NCBI RefSeq assembly: GCF_947493595.1
Contig: NZ_CANLRL010000005.1
Span: forward strand, 179,493-243,492
DNA from: an uncultured Shimia sp.
GTDB lineage: Bacteria; Pseudomonadota; Alphaproteobacteria; Rhodobacterales; Rhodobacteraceae
Reading direction: 5' to 3'
DNA: 64,000 nt
In this document: in pieces, positions 8,367 to 18,336 of the stretch
How the letters are laid out: the number at the start of each line of letters is the position of its first letter
Numbering within the stretch: position 1 is the first letter of the stretch
Made by a program: the position numbers and the translations under genes
Notes under the pieces: generated by a model
Databases searched by the model: none
What the model was told of the DNA's origin: nothing
What the model saw: the letters and a program-made list of their open reading frames with translations, nothing else

Positions 8367-10463
8367 TTAGCGCGTAAACGCCTGAACGTTGCCGGCGTCC
8401 ACGTTGATGATGTTGCCGGTCGACTTTGCTGATTTATCAGATGCAAAGAAATAGGCGGCTTCTGCGATGTCTTCGGGCAGTACCGAACGTTTGAGCATCG
8501 AACGGTTGCGATACATCTCCTCAAGCCCTTCCTTGTTGGTTCCGTAGGTATCAGCGCGCTGATCCAGCCAATCGCCTTCCCAGATTTTGGACCCCCGCAA
8601 AACAGCATCTGGATTCACGACGTTGACCCGAATACCCGCCTCGGCGCCTTCGAGTGCCAAACACCGGGCAAGATGAATCTCCGATGCTTTTGCTGTGCAA
8701 TAGGCCGAGGCATTCGGCGAGGCCGCAAGCCCGTTTTTAGATGCCACAAACACCACGGAGCCTCCCATGCCTTGAACGCGCATCATTTTGAACGCTTCGC
8801 GGGACACGAGAAAATAGCCAGTGGACAGGATGTCCATGTTCTTGTTCCAAAGTTCCAGCGTCGTTTTCTCAACCGGTGCTGACGATGCGATCCCAGCATT
8901 GGAAACAAGAATGTCGACCCCGCCAAATTCTACAGCGGTTTCAGCATAGGCGGATTCCACGGCAGCCTCGTCTGTCACGTTCATTACAACTGTCCGCAAA
9001 ACGTCGGCGCCAAAGCGTCCTGCCAAGTTTTGGTAGGTCGCTTCCAGGTTTTTGGCATCGATGTCTGCCAGCATCACGCATGCACCTTCCGAAAGGTAAC
9101 GTTCCGCTGTAGCAGCGCCGATGCCGCCAGCGCCGCCAGTAACCAACGCCACTTGACCTGCAAGGCTTTTGGGTTTGGGCATACGTTGAAGCTTGGCCTC
9201 TTCAAGCAGCCAGTATTCAATGTCAAAGGCTTCTTGTTCGGGCAGTCCGCAATACTCCGAAACCGCTACTGCGCCACGCATCACGTTGATGGCGTTGATA
9301 TAAAACTCGCCGGAAATTCGTGCGGTGGCTCTGTCTTTTGCGAACGTGATCATGCCAACACCCGGGATCAGGTAAACCACAGCATTCGGGTCTCTGAGGG
9401 CCGGGCTATCGTCGCGCTTGCAGCGCTCGTAATAGGCTGCATACCCTTCACGATAGGTCGCTATCTGTGCTTCCAAGCCCTCAAGAACCTCCGTGACGTT
9501 TTTCTTGGCCGGATCAAAATCGACAACCAATGGGCAGATTTTTGTGCGCAGGAAATGATCCGGGCAGGATGTTCCAAGTGCTGCGAGCGCAGGCATGTCC
9601 TTTGCGTTTACGAATTCCAGCACGGTCTCTGTGTCTACGAAGTTGCCAACCATGTGCTGTTGACCGGACACAAAACCTCGAATCGCGGGCATCAACTTCG
9701 CCGCCACTGCTCGACGCGCGCCATTAGACAGGCTCGTGTGAACAGCACCGCCAAACGCAGGGACATCCACCGTTTTCTTATCGAAGTACGCAATTGCTTT
9801 GTTGATGATTTCGAGGGTCAGCTCGTAACACGCCTTGGCGTCATCATCCCATGTGAATAAGCCGTGAGATTCGAGAACGACACCCTTTGCGTTTGGGTTC
9901 TCTTGGCAGAAATTCTCCAGCCAAAGGCCGAGTTCGTAACCCGGTTTTTTCCAGGGCAACCACCCAATTTCGTCCCCGAAAATCTCTTGGGTCATCGCCT
10001 TGCTATCTTTGGACGCTGCGATGGCAATGATTGCATCAGGGTGCATGTGGTCCACGTGCGCCTTGGGCACATATGCGTGCAGAGGCGTGTCGATAGAAGC
10101 CGCGCGGGGGTTCAAATTGAAGGTGCAGTGAGGCAGGTAGCTCACCATTTCGTCTTCGAATTCAACGCCGCGATACTTGCCTTTCAGCGCGCGCAGCTTG
10201 TCCATATAGAGTGTTGAGAAACCATCCATTTTGATGGATCCCACATCACCGCCCGACCCTTTGACCCACAAAACTTCGACGTTCTCGCCAGAGAGCGGAT
10301 CGTCTTGATGTACCTTTGCGGACGTATTGCCGCCGCCATAATTGGTCACGCGTTTGTCAGAGCCGAGCAGATTTGAGCGATAAAGAAGCTTTTCAGGTTC
10401 GCTCATGTGCGCTGCCTTGGCCTCATCCCATTGAGAAACAAGCCGGTTGGCTTCGGTTGCCAT
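8367..10463 (-). CDS. rhaD: Bifunctional rhamnulose-1-phosphate aldolase / short-chain dehydrogenase
   Basis: A 698-residue fusion. The N-terminal ~420 residues form a class II aldolase domain (GGGNTSAK near residue 45, HMHPDAIIAIAAS with zinc-binding His) that splits L-rhamnulose-1-phosphate into DHAP and L-lactaldehyde. The C-terminal ~260 residues are an SDR domain with VTGGAGGIGAATAE for NAD and the catalytic Ser/Tyr-Lys pattern (YCTAKASE), which should act on lactaldehyde. ATG at 10463 has GGGAGGAG six bases ahead; an upstream frame start seven codons earlier lacks a site. It leads the rhaD-rhaI transcript, divergent from rhaR. Confidence 0.95.
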   Translation of the reverse strand: MATEANRLVSQWDEAKAAHMSEPEKLLYRSNLLGSDKRVTNYGGGNTSAKVHQDDPLSGENVEVLWVKGSGGDVGSIKMDGFSTLYMDKLRALKGKYRGVEFEDEMVSYLPHCTFNLNPRAASIDTPLHAYVPKAHVDHMHPDAIIAIAASKDSKAMTQEIFGDEIGWLPWKKPGYELGLWLENFCQENPNAKGVVLESHGLFTWDDDAKACYELTLEIINKAIAYFDKKTVDVPAFGGAVHTSLSNGARRAVAAKLMPAIRGFVSGQQHMVGNFVDTETVLEFVNAKDMPALAALGTSCPDHFLRTKICPLVVDFDPAKKNVTEVLEGLEAQIATYREGYAAYYERCKRDDSPALRDPNAVVYLIPGVGMITFAKDRATARISGEFYINAINVMRGAVAVSEYCGLPEQEAFDIEYWLLEEAKLQRMPKPKSLAGQVALVTGGAGGIGAATAERYLSEGACVMLADIDAKNLEATYQNLAGRFGADVLRTVVMNVTDEAAVESAYAETAVEFGGVDILVSNAGIASSAPVEKTTLELWNKNMDILSTGYFLVSREAFKMMRVQGMGGSVVFVASKNGLAASPNASAYCTAKASEIHLARCLALEGAEAGIRVNVVNPDAVLRGSKIWEGDWLDQRADTYGTNKEGLEEMYRNRSMLKRSVLPEDIAEAAYFFASDKSAKSTGNIINVDAGNVQAFTR

Positions 10464-10534
10464 TGTGATCTCCTCCCGATCCACAGATAGTTCAATCAGA
10501 TTTGGTCAAAGGTTGTGCGTGTTGCGACAGAATG

Positions 10535-10615
10535 TCAATCACAAACAATCATAAACGATCAATTACTGACTAAATATGGAAGAAGTTGACATTTAATGAT
10601 TGACAATGATTGAAT
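10535..10615. promoter_or_regulatory. rhaD/rhaR intergenic operator-promoter region
   Basis: Between the divergent starts lie two clusters of related short repeats: CAATCA/CAATCAT/GATCAAT units at 10535-10562 and, in inverted sense, AATGATTGA (10595-10603) plus CAATGATTGA (10604-10613). Repeats of this kind fit binding by the DeoR-type RhaR. TTGACA at 10586-10591 is a -35-like hexamer toward rhaR; I see no convincing -10. Confidence 0.55.
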
Positions 10616-10651
10616 GCTTGCGGCATCGTCAGCGTCAACGGGAGGAAAGTA

Positions 10652-11452
10652 ATGCACGAAAAGGAACGCAATAGGATCATACTGTCCGCAGTTCAGGATC
10701 GTCCGGTTGTGACGGTTTTGGAGCTGTGCAGCATGACTGGTGCGTCTGAAGCAACGATCCGTAGAGATATTGCTGCGTTACATGAAGCTAAGAAACTACG
10801 CCGAGTGCGCGGAGGCGCGGAGGCTTTGCACCCTAATCAACTGCCCGGTCTCGCCGGCAGACCTTTTGCGGTAAATGAGACGATCAATATCGCTCAAAAG
10901 CAAGCAATTGCACGCAGGGCTGTCGAGCTTTGTGAAGAGGGCGAGCCAATTATCATCAATGGTGGCACGACAACTTTTCAGATGGTGCACCCGCTGGCAA
11001 CGCGCCGGTGCCAAGTTTTCACCAACTCGTTTCCCATCGCGGAACATCTGCTGAAGAACTCCAAGAATACGGTTCTGATGTCTGGCGGCGTGATCTACCG
11101 GGAACAAAACATCGTGTTGTCGCCTTTCGACAACGATGTGACCAGAAACTTCTACGCGCGCCGCATGTTTATGGGCGCACAAGGGGTTGGGCCGTTGGGC
11201 GTGATGGAAGCAGACCCTTTGATCATACAAGCAGAGCAAAAGCTGATCGGCCAAGCCGACGAAGTCGTTTTGCTGGTGGATTCCGGGAAATTCAAAGAGC
11301 GCTCCAGCCTTGTGCTTTGCCCGCTCAAAGACATCGATGTCCTGATTACCGACGACGGTATCAGTGACCGCTCTGCCGCAATGGTGGAATCGGCGGACAT
11401 CAAACTGATCGTGGTGCCAGTCGGTGCCTCGAAGGAGGAGGCGGCATCGTAG
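10652..11452 (+). CDS. rhaR: DeoR-family repressor of rhamnose genes
   Basis: A 266-residue regulator. The N-terminal winged HTH reads VTVLELCSMTGASEATIRRDIAALHEAKKLRRVRGG; the rest is a DeoRC sugar-phosphate sensor domain (NGGTTTFQMVHPL, then DPLIIQAEQKLIGQADEVVLLVDSGKF). In R. leguminosarum the equivalent protein represses the rha operons until a rhamnose metabolite binds. ATG 10652 is chosen for the GGGAGGA at 10640-10646; a TTG 14 codons upstream has no site. It is the first gene before rhaSTPQUK and faces rhaD. Confidence 0.92.
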   Translation: MHEKERNRIILSAVQDRPVVTVLELCSMTGASEATIRRDIAALHEAKKLRRVRGGAEALHPNQLPGLAGRPFAVNETINIAQKQAIARRAVELCEEGEPIIINGGTTTFQMVHPLATRRCQVFTNSFPIAEHLLKNSKNTVLMSGGVIYREQNIVLSPFDNDVTRNFYARRMFMGAQGVGPLGVMEADPLIIQAEQKLIGQADEVVLLVDSGKFKERSSLVLCPLKDIDVLITDDGISDRSAAMVESADIKLIVVPVGASKEEAAS

Positions 11453-11507
11453 TCAGCCAATAGGAGACGGCGAGCCGTAAATTTAGGGGAACCAGGGAGG
11501 AAACCCA

Positions 11508-12497
11508 ATGAATTTTACCAAACTCATGACATCCGTAGCCGTTGCTGCGGGATTGTTCGCCGGTCCTGCGGCCGCAGATGACATGCGGATTGCTTTGGTT
11601 GTGAAAGCGCTCGGCATCGGTTTCTTTGAGGCTGCTGCGGAAGGCGCAGAGGAGGCCGCAAAGGAGATCGGCGGCGTAGAAATCATCTACACCGGCCCAA
11701 CCGACACCACTGCAGAAGGCCAGATCGAAGTTATCAATTCCCTGATTGCGCAGAAAGTTGACGCCATTGCCGTTTCTGCCAATGACACTGACGCGCTTGT
11801 TCCAACCCTCAAAAAAGCAATGCAGCGCGGTATCACCGTTGTGTCTTGGGACTCTGGCGTGGCCGAGGACGGCCGCCAGGCACATCTGAACCCGTCTTCC
11901 AATGCGCTGATCGGCAATATGATCATCAAACTCGCGGCTGATCACCTGCCTGACGGCGGCGAAGTTGCCGTCCTGTCCGCCACAACCACTTCGACGAACC
12001 AGAACATCTGGATCGACGAAATGAGCAAGGTTATGGGCAACTATGGCGGCATCGAAGTTGTGTCGACCGTTTATGGCGACGACTTGGCTGACAAATCTTA
12101 TCGTGAAGCCACCGGCCTGATGCAGTCCCACCCAGAGCTGGACGCGATCATTGCGCCGACATCTGTTGGCATTGTGGCCGCAGCGCAAGCCGTTGCAGAT
12201 GCAGGAAAAATTGGTCAGGTCAACGTAACCGGGCTGGGCCTGCCTTCCGAAATGGCAGGAGCCATCGAAAGCGGCGCGTCCAAGTCCTTTGCAATTTGGA
12301 ACCCGATCGATCTGGGCTACTCCGCGACGATGCTGGCACACCAACTGGCCACAGAGGCGGCGACCGCAGAACCTGGCGCTGAGATTTCGATCGGGCGTAT
12401 GGGCACCATCACGCTGGATGACACAAACGCTGCGGCCATGGCCGACCCGTTTGTCTATGACGCCAGCAACATCGATGATTTCAAAGAAATCTTCTAA
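11508..12497 (+). CDS. rhaS: L-rhamnose ABC transporter, periplasmic binding protein
   Basis: A 329-residue secreted protein of the Peripla_BP_4 (ribose-binding-like) family. Residues 1-24 are a signal peptide ending in AGPAAA. The mature part has the two-lobe pattern (FFEAAAEGAEEAAKEIGGVEIIYTGPTDTTAEGQIEVINSLI, then VSANDTDALVPTLKKA). It captures rhamnose in the periplasm for RhaTPQ. The ribosome site is GGGAGGAAACCCA just before ATG. It follows rhaR by 55 bases, and a terminator-like hairpin lies between it and rhaT. Confidence 0.94.
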   Translation: MNFTKLMTSVAVAAGLFAGPAAADDMRIALVVKALGIGFFEAAAEGAEEAAKEIGGVEIIYTGPTDTTAEGQIEVINSLIAQKVDAIAVSANDTDALVPTLKKAMQRGITVVSWDSGVAEDGRQAHLNPSSNALIGNMIIKLAADHLPDGGEVAVLSATTTSTNQNIWIDEMSKVMGNYGGIEVVSTVYGDDLADKSYREATGLMQSHPELDAIIAPTSVGIVAAAQAVADAGKIGQVNVTGLGLPSEMAGAIESGASKSFAIWNPIDLGYSATMLAHQLATEAATAEPGAEISIGRMGTITLDDTNAAAMADPFVYDASNIDDFKEIF

Positions 12498-12515
12498 GCT
12501 AACTCCCAAGGAAGG

Positions 12516-12547
12516 GGGCGGCGTGATATCTGCGTCGCCCTTTTTTT
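12516..12547 (+). terminator. Intra-operon terminator between rhaS and rhaT
   Basis: GGGCGGCG (12516-12523) pairs with CGTCGCCC (12533-12540), followed by seven T's. It stands 18 bases after rhaS. Partial termination there would give more binding protein than membrane components. Confidence 0.85.
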
Positions 12548-12591
12548 AAACTACTATTGGCCTGTAGCAGGCTTGAGACGGGGATATGCAT

Positions 12592-14136
12592 ATGAGCCAT
12601 CTCGCTCCATCCAGTGACAGCAGCGCGGCCCAAGCCCCTATTCTGTCTTTGGATAAAATCACCAAGTCCTTTCCCGGTGTCAAAGCGCTGGATGGCGTTG
12701 ATCTGCATCTTTATCCCGGCGAGGTCACCGCGCTGATCGGCGAGAACGGCGCGGGCAAGTCCACAGTTGTGAAAACACTGACGGGAATTTATCAGCCCGA
12801 CGGCGGGCGTATCATTATGGATGGTCAGCCTGTACATTTCTTGGCACCCCAAGATGCCGCTGATGCCGGTGTGACCGCTATTCACCAAGAGACTGTACTG
12901 TTTGACGAGCTAACGGTGGCGGAAAACGTATTTATTGGGCACGCTCCCAAAACGCGGTTTGGTCTGATTGACACAAAGGCCATGCACCTCAGGACAGCGG
13001 AAATCCTTACGTTAATCGGCGCAAACATTGACGCTGGTGTTAAGCTCAAAGATCTGGGGATTGCGTCTCGCCACCTTGTGGCCATCGCCCGCGCCCTGTC
13101 GATTGAGGCGCGCGTGGTGATTATGGACGAGCCGACTGCCGCTCTCAGTCAAACGGAAATCGAAGAGCTCTACGAATTGGTCGACACCCTGAAAGCTCAG
13201 GGGAAAGCAATCCTGTTTATTTCCCACAAGTTCGATGAGATCTTTCGGATCGCGGACCGATACACGGTTTTCAGAGACGGGCAATTTGTCGGGGACGGCA
13301 AAATTGCGGACGTTCAAGAAAGCGATCTCGTTCAAATGATGGTTGGCCGTGCGGTGGAGCAACTATTTCCCAAGCGCCACGCTGAAATCGGTGCTGAAGT
13401 TCTTAAGGTCGTTGGTTACAGCCACCCAACAGAGTTCGAAGACATCAACTTCACTCTGAGGCAGGGGGAGATCCTCGGTTTTTACGGGTTGGTTGGTGCC
13501 GGGCGGTCCGAGTTTATGCAATCTCTGATTGGCATCACACGGCCCTCCAAAGGCGCGGCGCGTATTGACGACAAGGTGCGGGTCATCCGCTCGCCAGCCG
13601 ACGCGATCAAGGCGGGGATCGTCTATGTTCCTGAGGATCGGGGCAAACAAGGCGCGATCCTGGATATGCCCATTTTTCAGAATGTGACCTTGCCGTCATT
13701 GAACAAAACCTCTCGTGACGGCTTCCTTCGACTGGCGGAAGAATTTGCGCTCGCGCGTGAGTACACGGAAAGACTGGATCTACGTGCGGCTTCGTTAGAC
13801 ACAAACGTTGGCGCGCTGTCCGGCGGCAATCAGCAAAAGGTGGTTATTGCCAAATGGCTTGCCACCCAGCCCCGCGTCATCATTCTCGACGAGCCCACAA
13901 AAGGGATCGACATTGGTTCCAAAGCGGCGGTGCACGATTTTATGTCGGAACTTGCGTCACAGGGCCTGTCGGTGATCATGGTCTCCTCGGAAATCCCAGA
14001 GGTTCTGGGGATGTCTGACCGGGTCATAGTGATGCGCGAGGGCCGAATGGTGGCGGAGCTGGAAGGCGCAGAATTGTCACCGGAAACGCTGGTGCGACAC
14101 GCTGTTGGCATTCAGGTTGAAGGAGATGCGGCATGA
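12592..14136 (+). CDS. rhaT: L-rhamnose ABC transporter, double ATPase
   Basis: A 514-residue sugar-type ATPase with two ABC domains. The first has Walker A GENGAGKST and Walker B VVIMDEPTAAL; its signature region is degenerate, reading LGIASRHLVAIARAL. The second has the degenerate nucleotide loop GLVGAGRSE and the intact signature LSGGNQQKVVIAKWL with VIILDEPTKGID. This asymmetry is normal for the RbsA/AraG class. It powers rhamnose import through RhaP/RhaQ. Of two ATGs (12586, 12592) the second has better spacing from GACGGGG. Its stop overlaps the rhaP start (ATGA). Confidence 0.94.
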   Translation: MSHLAPSSDSSAAQAPILSLDKITKSFPGVKALDGVDLHLYPGEVTALIGENGAGKSTVVKTLTGIYQPDGGRIIMDGQPVHFLAPQDAADAGVTAIHQETVLFDELTVAENVFIGHAPKTRFGLIDTKAMHLRTAEILTLIGANIDAGVKLKDLGIASRHLVAIARALSIEARVVIMDEPTAALSQTEIEELYELVDTLKAQGKAILFISHKFDEIFRIADRYTVFRDGQFVGDGKIADVQESDLVQMMVGRAVEQLFPKRHAEIGAEVLKVVGYSHPTEFEDINFTLRQGEILGFYGLVGAGRSEFMQSLIGITRPSKGAARIDDKVRVIRSPADAIKAGIVYVPEDRGKQGAILDMPIFQNVTLPSLNKTSRDGFLRLAEEFALAREYTERLDLRAASLDTNVGALSGGNQQKVVIAKWLATQPRVIILDEPTKGIDIGSKAAVHDFMSELASQGLSVIMVSSEIPEVLGMSDRVIVMREGRMVAELEGAELSPETLVRHAVGIQVEGDAA

Positions 14137-15110
14137 GCTATCTCAAGTCACGCGAGGCCATCCTGTTTGGCGCTATTGGTTGCCTGCTGTTGGTCGTCGC
14201 AACCCGGTTTCCTGGGTTTGTCGCACCGCAAAACCTTGTCGCAGTGTTCACTGACACGTCTCCCTTGATGATCCTTGCAGTTGGTCAAATGGCGGTGATC
14301 CTGACCCGCTGTATCGATTTGTCCGTGGCTGCCAACCTGGCTTTGACTGGCATGGTCTGCGCCATGATCAATGTGGCCGCTCCAGATTTGCCGGTTGCGG
14401 TCATCTTGGCTGTGTCCATTGCGATGGGGGCGATGTTGGGGGCAATCAATGGTATTCTGGTTTGGAAGCTGAGTATTCCGCCAATTGTGGTCACGCTTGG
14501 GACCATGACCATTTTTCGCGGCATTATTTTCCTTTTGACTGAAGGAAAGTGGATCAATGCCCACGAAATGAGCCCTCACTTCACCGGGTTCCCGCGCGCA
14601 GACATTCTGGGAATGTCCGTGTTGGGGTGGATCGCCGTCGTGGTCTCGGTTGTCATGATCGTGGCAATGTCCCGCACCTCATTGGGGCGATCGATCTACG
14701 CCGTTGGGGGCAACCCACACGCAGCAGTTTACACAGGAATAGACGTGGGCAAGACGCAGTTTGCGGCCTTTGTGATATCCGGGATGCTGGCTGGCCTGAC
14801 AGGATATCTTTGGGTGGCGCGGTATTCGGTTGCCTATGTCGATATCGCCGGAGGATTTGAGCTTGATGTTGTTGCTGCCTGCGTAATCGGCGGGGTCTCC
14901 ATTGCCGGCGGGGCCGGCACGGTTGCTGGAACACTTCTGGGCGCCCTGTTCCTTGGTGTCGTAAAAAACGCGCTTCCCGTAGTGGACATTTCTCCCTTCT
15001 GGCAGCTCGCCATCTCCGGCGCGGCCATCATCATTGCGGTTGCTTTCAATGCGCAATCGGGACGCTCCAAAGGGCGCGTTATTCTGAAATCTGCGGAGCA
15101 CGCACAATGA
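14133..15110 (+). CDS. rhaP: L-rhamnose ABC transporter permease 1
   Basis: A 325-residue inner-membrane permease of the BPD_transp_2 (RbsC-like) family, with 8-10 hydrophobic segments and the characteristic segments RCIDLSVAANLALTGM, TLGTMTIFRGI and GGNPHAAVYTGIDV. It overlaps rhaT and rhaQ by four bases at each end (ATGA), so the membrane proteins are translated in a coupled way. It forms the channel together with RhaQ. Confidence 0.93.
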   Translation: MSYLKSREAILFGAIGCLLLVVATRFPGFVAPQNLVAVFTDTSPLMILAVGQMAVILTRCIDLSVAANLALTGMVCAMINVAAPDLPVAVILAVSIAMGAMLGAINGILVWKLSIPPIVVTLGTMTIFRGIIFLLTEGKWINAHEMSPHFTGFPRADILGMSVLGWIAVVVSVVMIVAMSRTSLGRSIYAVGGNPHAAVYTGIDVGKTQFAAFVISGMLAGLTGYLWVARYSVAYVDIAGGFELDVVAACVIGGVSIAGGAGTVAGTLLGALFLGVVKNALPVVDISPFWQLAISGAAIIIAVAFNAQSGRSKGRVILKSAEHAQ

Positions 15111-16108
15111 GCCTTGTCGAAAACGCCCCCCGTCACATTCCCGATCGACTGCGTCATCCGCTTCAGGAAAAGCTGGTGCGTTGGGAAAGCCTGTTGCTGG
15201 CCGTTGCGGTGGCCATATTCATCCTGAACAGCCTGGCATCACCATATTTCCTAAACGCATGGAACTTGTCGGACGCCACATTCAACTTCACTGAGAAAGC
15301 AATGATCGCCTTTGCCATGGCGCTGCTGATCATTTCAGGAGAAATTGATCTCTCGGTAGCAGCCATTATTGCGCTTGCGTCAACCGCGATGGGGGTGGCT
15401 ATGGAAATGGGCGCGGGTACACCCGCGTTGGTGCTGGTTGGCCTGACCACAGGTCTCATGTGTGGGGCCTTTAATGGTGCCCTTGTGACCAAGCTTGGCC
15501 TGCCATCCATCGTAGTCACCATCGGCACTATGAGCCTGTTTCGCGGCATCAGCTATATCGTGCTTGGTGATGGCGCCTTCAGAGGCTATCCGAGTTCATT
15601 TTCCTGGTTTGGCCAGGGCTATGTTTTCTGGGTCATCTCCGTTGAACTTGTCATCTTTGCCATTCTTGCTGTCGTGTTTGGTGTTCTGCTTCACAAGACT
15701 AATTTTGGGCGCATGGTCTACGCAATTGGCAACAATCCTACCGGAGCGCTTTTTTCCGGGGTGCGTGTTGACCGGGTCAAAATGACCCTGTTCCTACTCA
15801 CTGGTTTGATGTCCGGATTGGCGGCCGTTTGCTTGACATCCAGGCTTGGCTCGACCCGTCCTTCAATCGCTTCGGGTATGGAACTTGAGATCGTCACCAT
15901 GGTTGTGCTGGGGGGCGTGAATATTCTGGGGGGATCAGGCTCCATTCCAGGCGTTGTAATTGCGGCCTTTGTGATGGGTTTGGTTACTTTTGGACTTGGG
16001 CTGCTGAATGTACCCGGCATCGTCATGTCGATTTTCATAGGCTTACTTCTGATCGGCGTGATTGCATTGCCTCGTCTCTGGGCAATGTGGCGCAACAACG
16101 CGAGGTGA
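15107..16108 (+). CDS. rhaQ: L-rhamnose ABC transporter permease 2
   Basis: A 333-residue second RbsC-like permease. It shares with RhaP the motifs [48 protein letters not shown] and [14 protein letters not shown], and has about nine membrane segments. It begins within the rhaP stop codon (ATGA) and ends four bases before the rhaU ATG. The two distinct permeases imply a heterodimeric channel. Confidence 0.93.
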   Translation: MSLVENAPRHIPDRLRHPLQEKLVRWESLLLAVAVAIFILNSLASPYFLNAWNLSDATFNFTEKAMIAFAMALLIISGEIDLSVAAIIALASTAMGVAMEMGAGTPALVLVGLTTGLMCGAFNGALVTKLGLPSIVVTIGTMSLFRGISYIVLGDGAFRGYPSSFSWFGQGYVFWVISVELVIFAILAVVFGVLLHKTNFGRMVYAIGNNPTGALFSGVRVDRVKMTLFLLTGLMSGLAAVCLTSRLGSTRPSIASGMELEIVTMVVLGGVNILGGSGSIPGVVIAAFVMGLVTFGLGLLNVPGIVMSIFIGLLLIGVIALPRLWAMWRNNAR

Positions 16109-16112
16109 GAAC

Positions 16113-16427
16113 ATGGAAAAGGTGGCATTCTGCATGAAACTTCACGCCGACAAAATTGATGAATACCGTGAGCGCCATGACGCGATATGGCCGGAGCTTG
16201 TGGGCTTGCTAAAAGACGCGGGCGTGGAAGACTATTCCATACACCTCAACCCCAAGACACATCAGCTTTTTGGTGTGTTGTGGCGTCGTGAGGATCACGG
16301 CATGGACCACCTTCCAGACCATCCAGTAATGAAACGCTGGTGGGCCTATATGGCCGACATTATGGACACAAATGCCGACAATAGCCCTGTGTTGACAGAT
16401 CTTGAGCAAGTGTTTCACTTGCCATGA
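16113..16427 (+). CDS. rhaU: L-rhamnose mutarotase
   Basis: A 104-residue protein matching RhaU/RhaM along its length: [49 protein letters not shown] and the C-terminal [14 protein letters not shown]. It speeds interconversion of alpha and beta rhamnose so that the isomerase receives its preferred anomer. His and Tyr/Trp residues of the active pocket are present. ATG 16113 is chosen for GAGGTGAGAAC just before it; an upstream ATG (16062) lies within rhaQ. It overlaps rhaK by four bases. Confidence 0.95.
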   Translation: MEKVAFCMKLHADKIDEYRERHDAIWPELVGLLKDAGVEDYSIHLNPKTHQLFGVLWRREDHGMDHLPDHPVMKRWWAYMADIMDTNADNSPVLTDLEQVFHLP

Positions 16428-17809
16428 CCGATCTGACTATGGCCCGTAAAAATGTCGCCGTCATTGACGTAGGCAAGACCAACGCCAAGCTGGCTCTCGT
16501 CGATGGCAACACGTTGACGGAAGTGGCGGTTGTCACCCGCCCGAACACGGTCATTCCCGGTCCGCCTTATCCACATTTTGATCTTGAGGGGCATTGGCAG
16601 TTCTTTCTGGAAGCGCTGAAGGCCTTCAATACGAAGTATGGAATCGATGCGATTTCAATCACCACGCATGGTGCTTCCATTGTGCTTCTACAGGCTGATG
16701 GCACTCTGGCCACGCCCATGCTTGACTACGAATTTGATGGCCCCAATGCCCTGGCTGAAGCATACGATAAGCTTCGACCGCCATTCTCTGAGACTGGTTC
16801 GCCAAGGCTTGCTGGCGGGCTAAACGTAGGCGCACAACTGCATTGGTTGTTGAAAACCGATCCGGCTTTGTTGTCGCGTACGGAACATGTGATCACCTAT
16901 CCCCAGTACTGGGGTTTTCGCCTGACCGGGAATATGGCTTGCGACGTTACATCCCTTGGGTGTCATACAGATCTTTGGAACCCGTGGAAGAGGCAGCCAT
17001 CTTCGTTGCCCGCAAGACTGGGAATTTCGGAAAAACTTGCGGCATCGCGGAGGTCTTCCGAGGTTTTGGGGACAGTCAGCGACGGGATAAGTCGCATCAC
17101 CGGTTTGCCCGACAACACACCGGTTCTCTGCGGAATTCACGACAGCAACGCCTCTCTTGTGCCCTATCTAAACCACGACGATGGCCCAACTTCAGTTGTG
17201 TCTACTGGAACTTGGGTTATCTGTATGGCGCTTGGTTCTCCCAATTCCAAAGAACTGGATTCCGATCGGGACACATTGGTAAACGTAAACGCATTGGGTG
17301 AACCAGTGCCTTCGGCCCGCTTTATGGGCGGGCGCGAGTATGAGATCATTCTAAACGGTTCACTGAGCATCCCTACAGATGAAGATCGCCGGGAAGTTCA
17401 CGAGAAGCACATAATGTTACTACCTTCTGTAGTGTCGGAGAGCGGCCCATTCCGCGGGCAAAGTATGAGTTGGTCGCGCGAGCCTAAAACCGACGGGCAA
17501 AAGGTGTATGCACTTTCATTGTATCTGGCGTTGATGACCGACTTCTGTCTTGGGCTGATCGGCGGGACAGGCGCAACTGTCGTCGAAGGCCCTTTCGCCA
17601 AGAACGGTGACTATGTGGATATGCTTATGACATTGCGCGAGCGTGGGGTCGCAACGGCTAAGTCGGCAACTGGAACCAGTGTGGGGGCGGCGATGCTTTA
17701 TCAGGAACTTGCTTCACCAAATTCAAACGTAGAGAGATGCGGATCGCCCAATCCAATGCTGCTTGAGTATGCGCGGAAATGGCAGTCATCCGTCACTCAT
17801 TGCCAATAG
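16424..17809 (+). CDS. rhaK: L-rhamnulokinase-type sugar kinase (FGGY)
   Basis: A 461-residue FGGY carbohydrate kinase. The opening phosphate-binding strand is [31 protein letters not shown] and [10 protein letters not shown] mark the ATP-binding domain. It phosphorylates rhamnulose at O-1, or rhamnose in the alternative R. leguminosarum scheme, where RhaK is also needed for transport. It begins inside the rhaU stop (ATGA) and is the last gene of rhaRSTPQUK. No terminator is obvious after it. Confidence 0.92.
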   Translation: MTDLTMARKNVAVIDVGKTNAKLALVDGNTLTEVAVVTRPNTVIPGPPYPHFDLEGHWQFFLEALKAFNTKYGIDAISITTHGASIVLLQADGTLATPMLDYEFDGPNALAEAYDKLRPPFSETGSPRLAGGLNVGAQLHWLLKTDPALLSRTEHVITYPQYWGFRLTGNMACDVTSLGCHTDLWNPWKRQPSSLPARLGISEKLAASRRSSEVLGTVSDGISRITGLPDNTPVLCGIHDSNASLVPYLNHDDGPTSVVSTGTWVICMALGSPNSKELDSDRDTLVNVNALGEPVPSARFMGGREYEIILNGSLSIPTDEDRREVHEKHIMLLPSVVSESGPFRGQSMSWSREPKTDGQKVYALSLYLALMTDFCLGLIGGTGATVVEGPFAKNGDYVDMLMTLRERGVATAKSATGTSVGAAMLYQELASPNSNVERCGSPNPMLLEYARKWQSSVTHCQ

Positions 17810-18336
17810 CCGACGTTGGATCAGATCGCAGCGAGTGTCAGCTAACCGCCCTTCCTGCTTCAGACGTCCCCTGTGCTGCACTGCGCACCAATGTCGTAAA
17901 AGGGCTGGGAGCCGACCTCAGGGCACAAATGCTTGTCCAACGAGCGCTTGACCGGCTTCGACGAGAGGTGCAAATGGCGGCATTGCGCAGTTAGCGCCCT
18001 TTGCAAAGTTTGGCTGGGTTCCCAACAGCGGACCTTCGTGCAAAGCGCGGCGTATGACGATAGAGAGCCCAACCTGTACCTTAGATATTTCTGCCGCGCG
18101 CGCTCGCAGCGTGAAAAATGCGGCATGAGCAAAAAACTTCACGCCGCCGCGCAGCGAGACAAGTGGTCATTCGTGGAAATAGCAGCATGGGTCAGGCGTC
18201 GAATTTACAGGTTGCGCGACGGAGCGGGCATTCGTCATGATGCTGACAACTGGCTTACATCGTCTTTAGCGAACGAAACCTGCGTAATTGAAATTCCGAT
18301 TCGAAGAATTGTCAGGTCAAATGAAACCAGACCCAA
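17810..18336. other. Gene-poor stretch between rhaK and the OprB-like gene
   Basis: About 530 bases between two converging genes. Frames on both strands are short and composed of Arg/Ser/Cys-rich filler. The wording near 17990-18130 resembles the degenerate intergenic filler of other Roseobacter loci. I see no supported gene, hairpin with T-run or RNA. Confidence 0.5.

Noticed and set aside
11400-12509. A 369-codon frame antisense to rhaS
   Set aside because: rhaS has a signal peptide, ribosome site and family match; the opposite frame has none.
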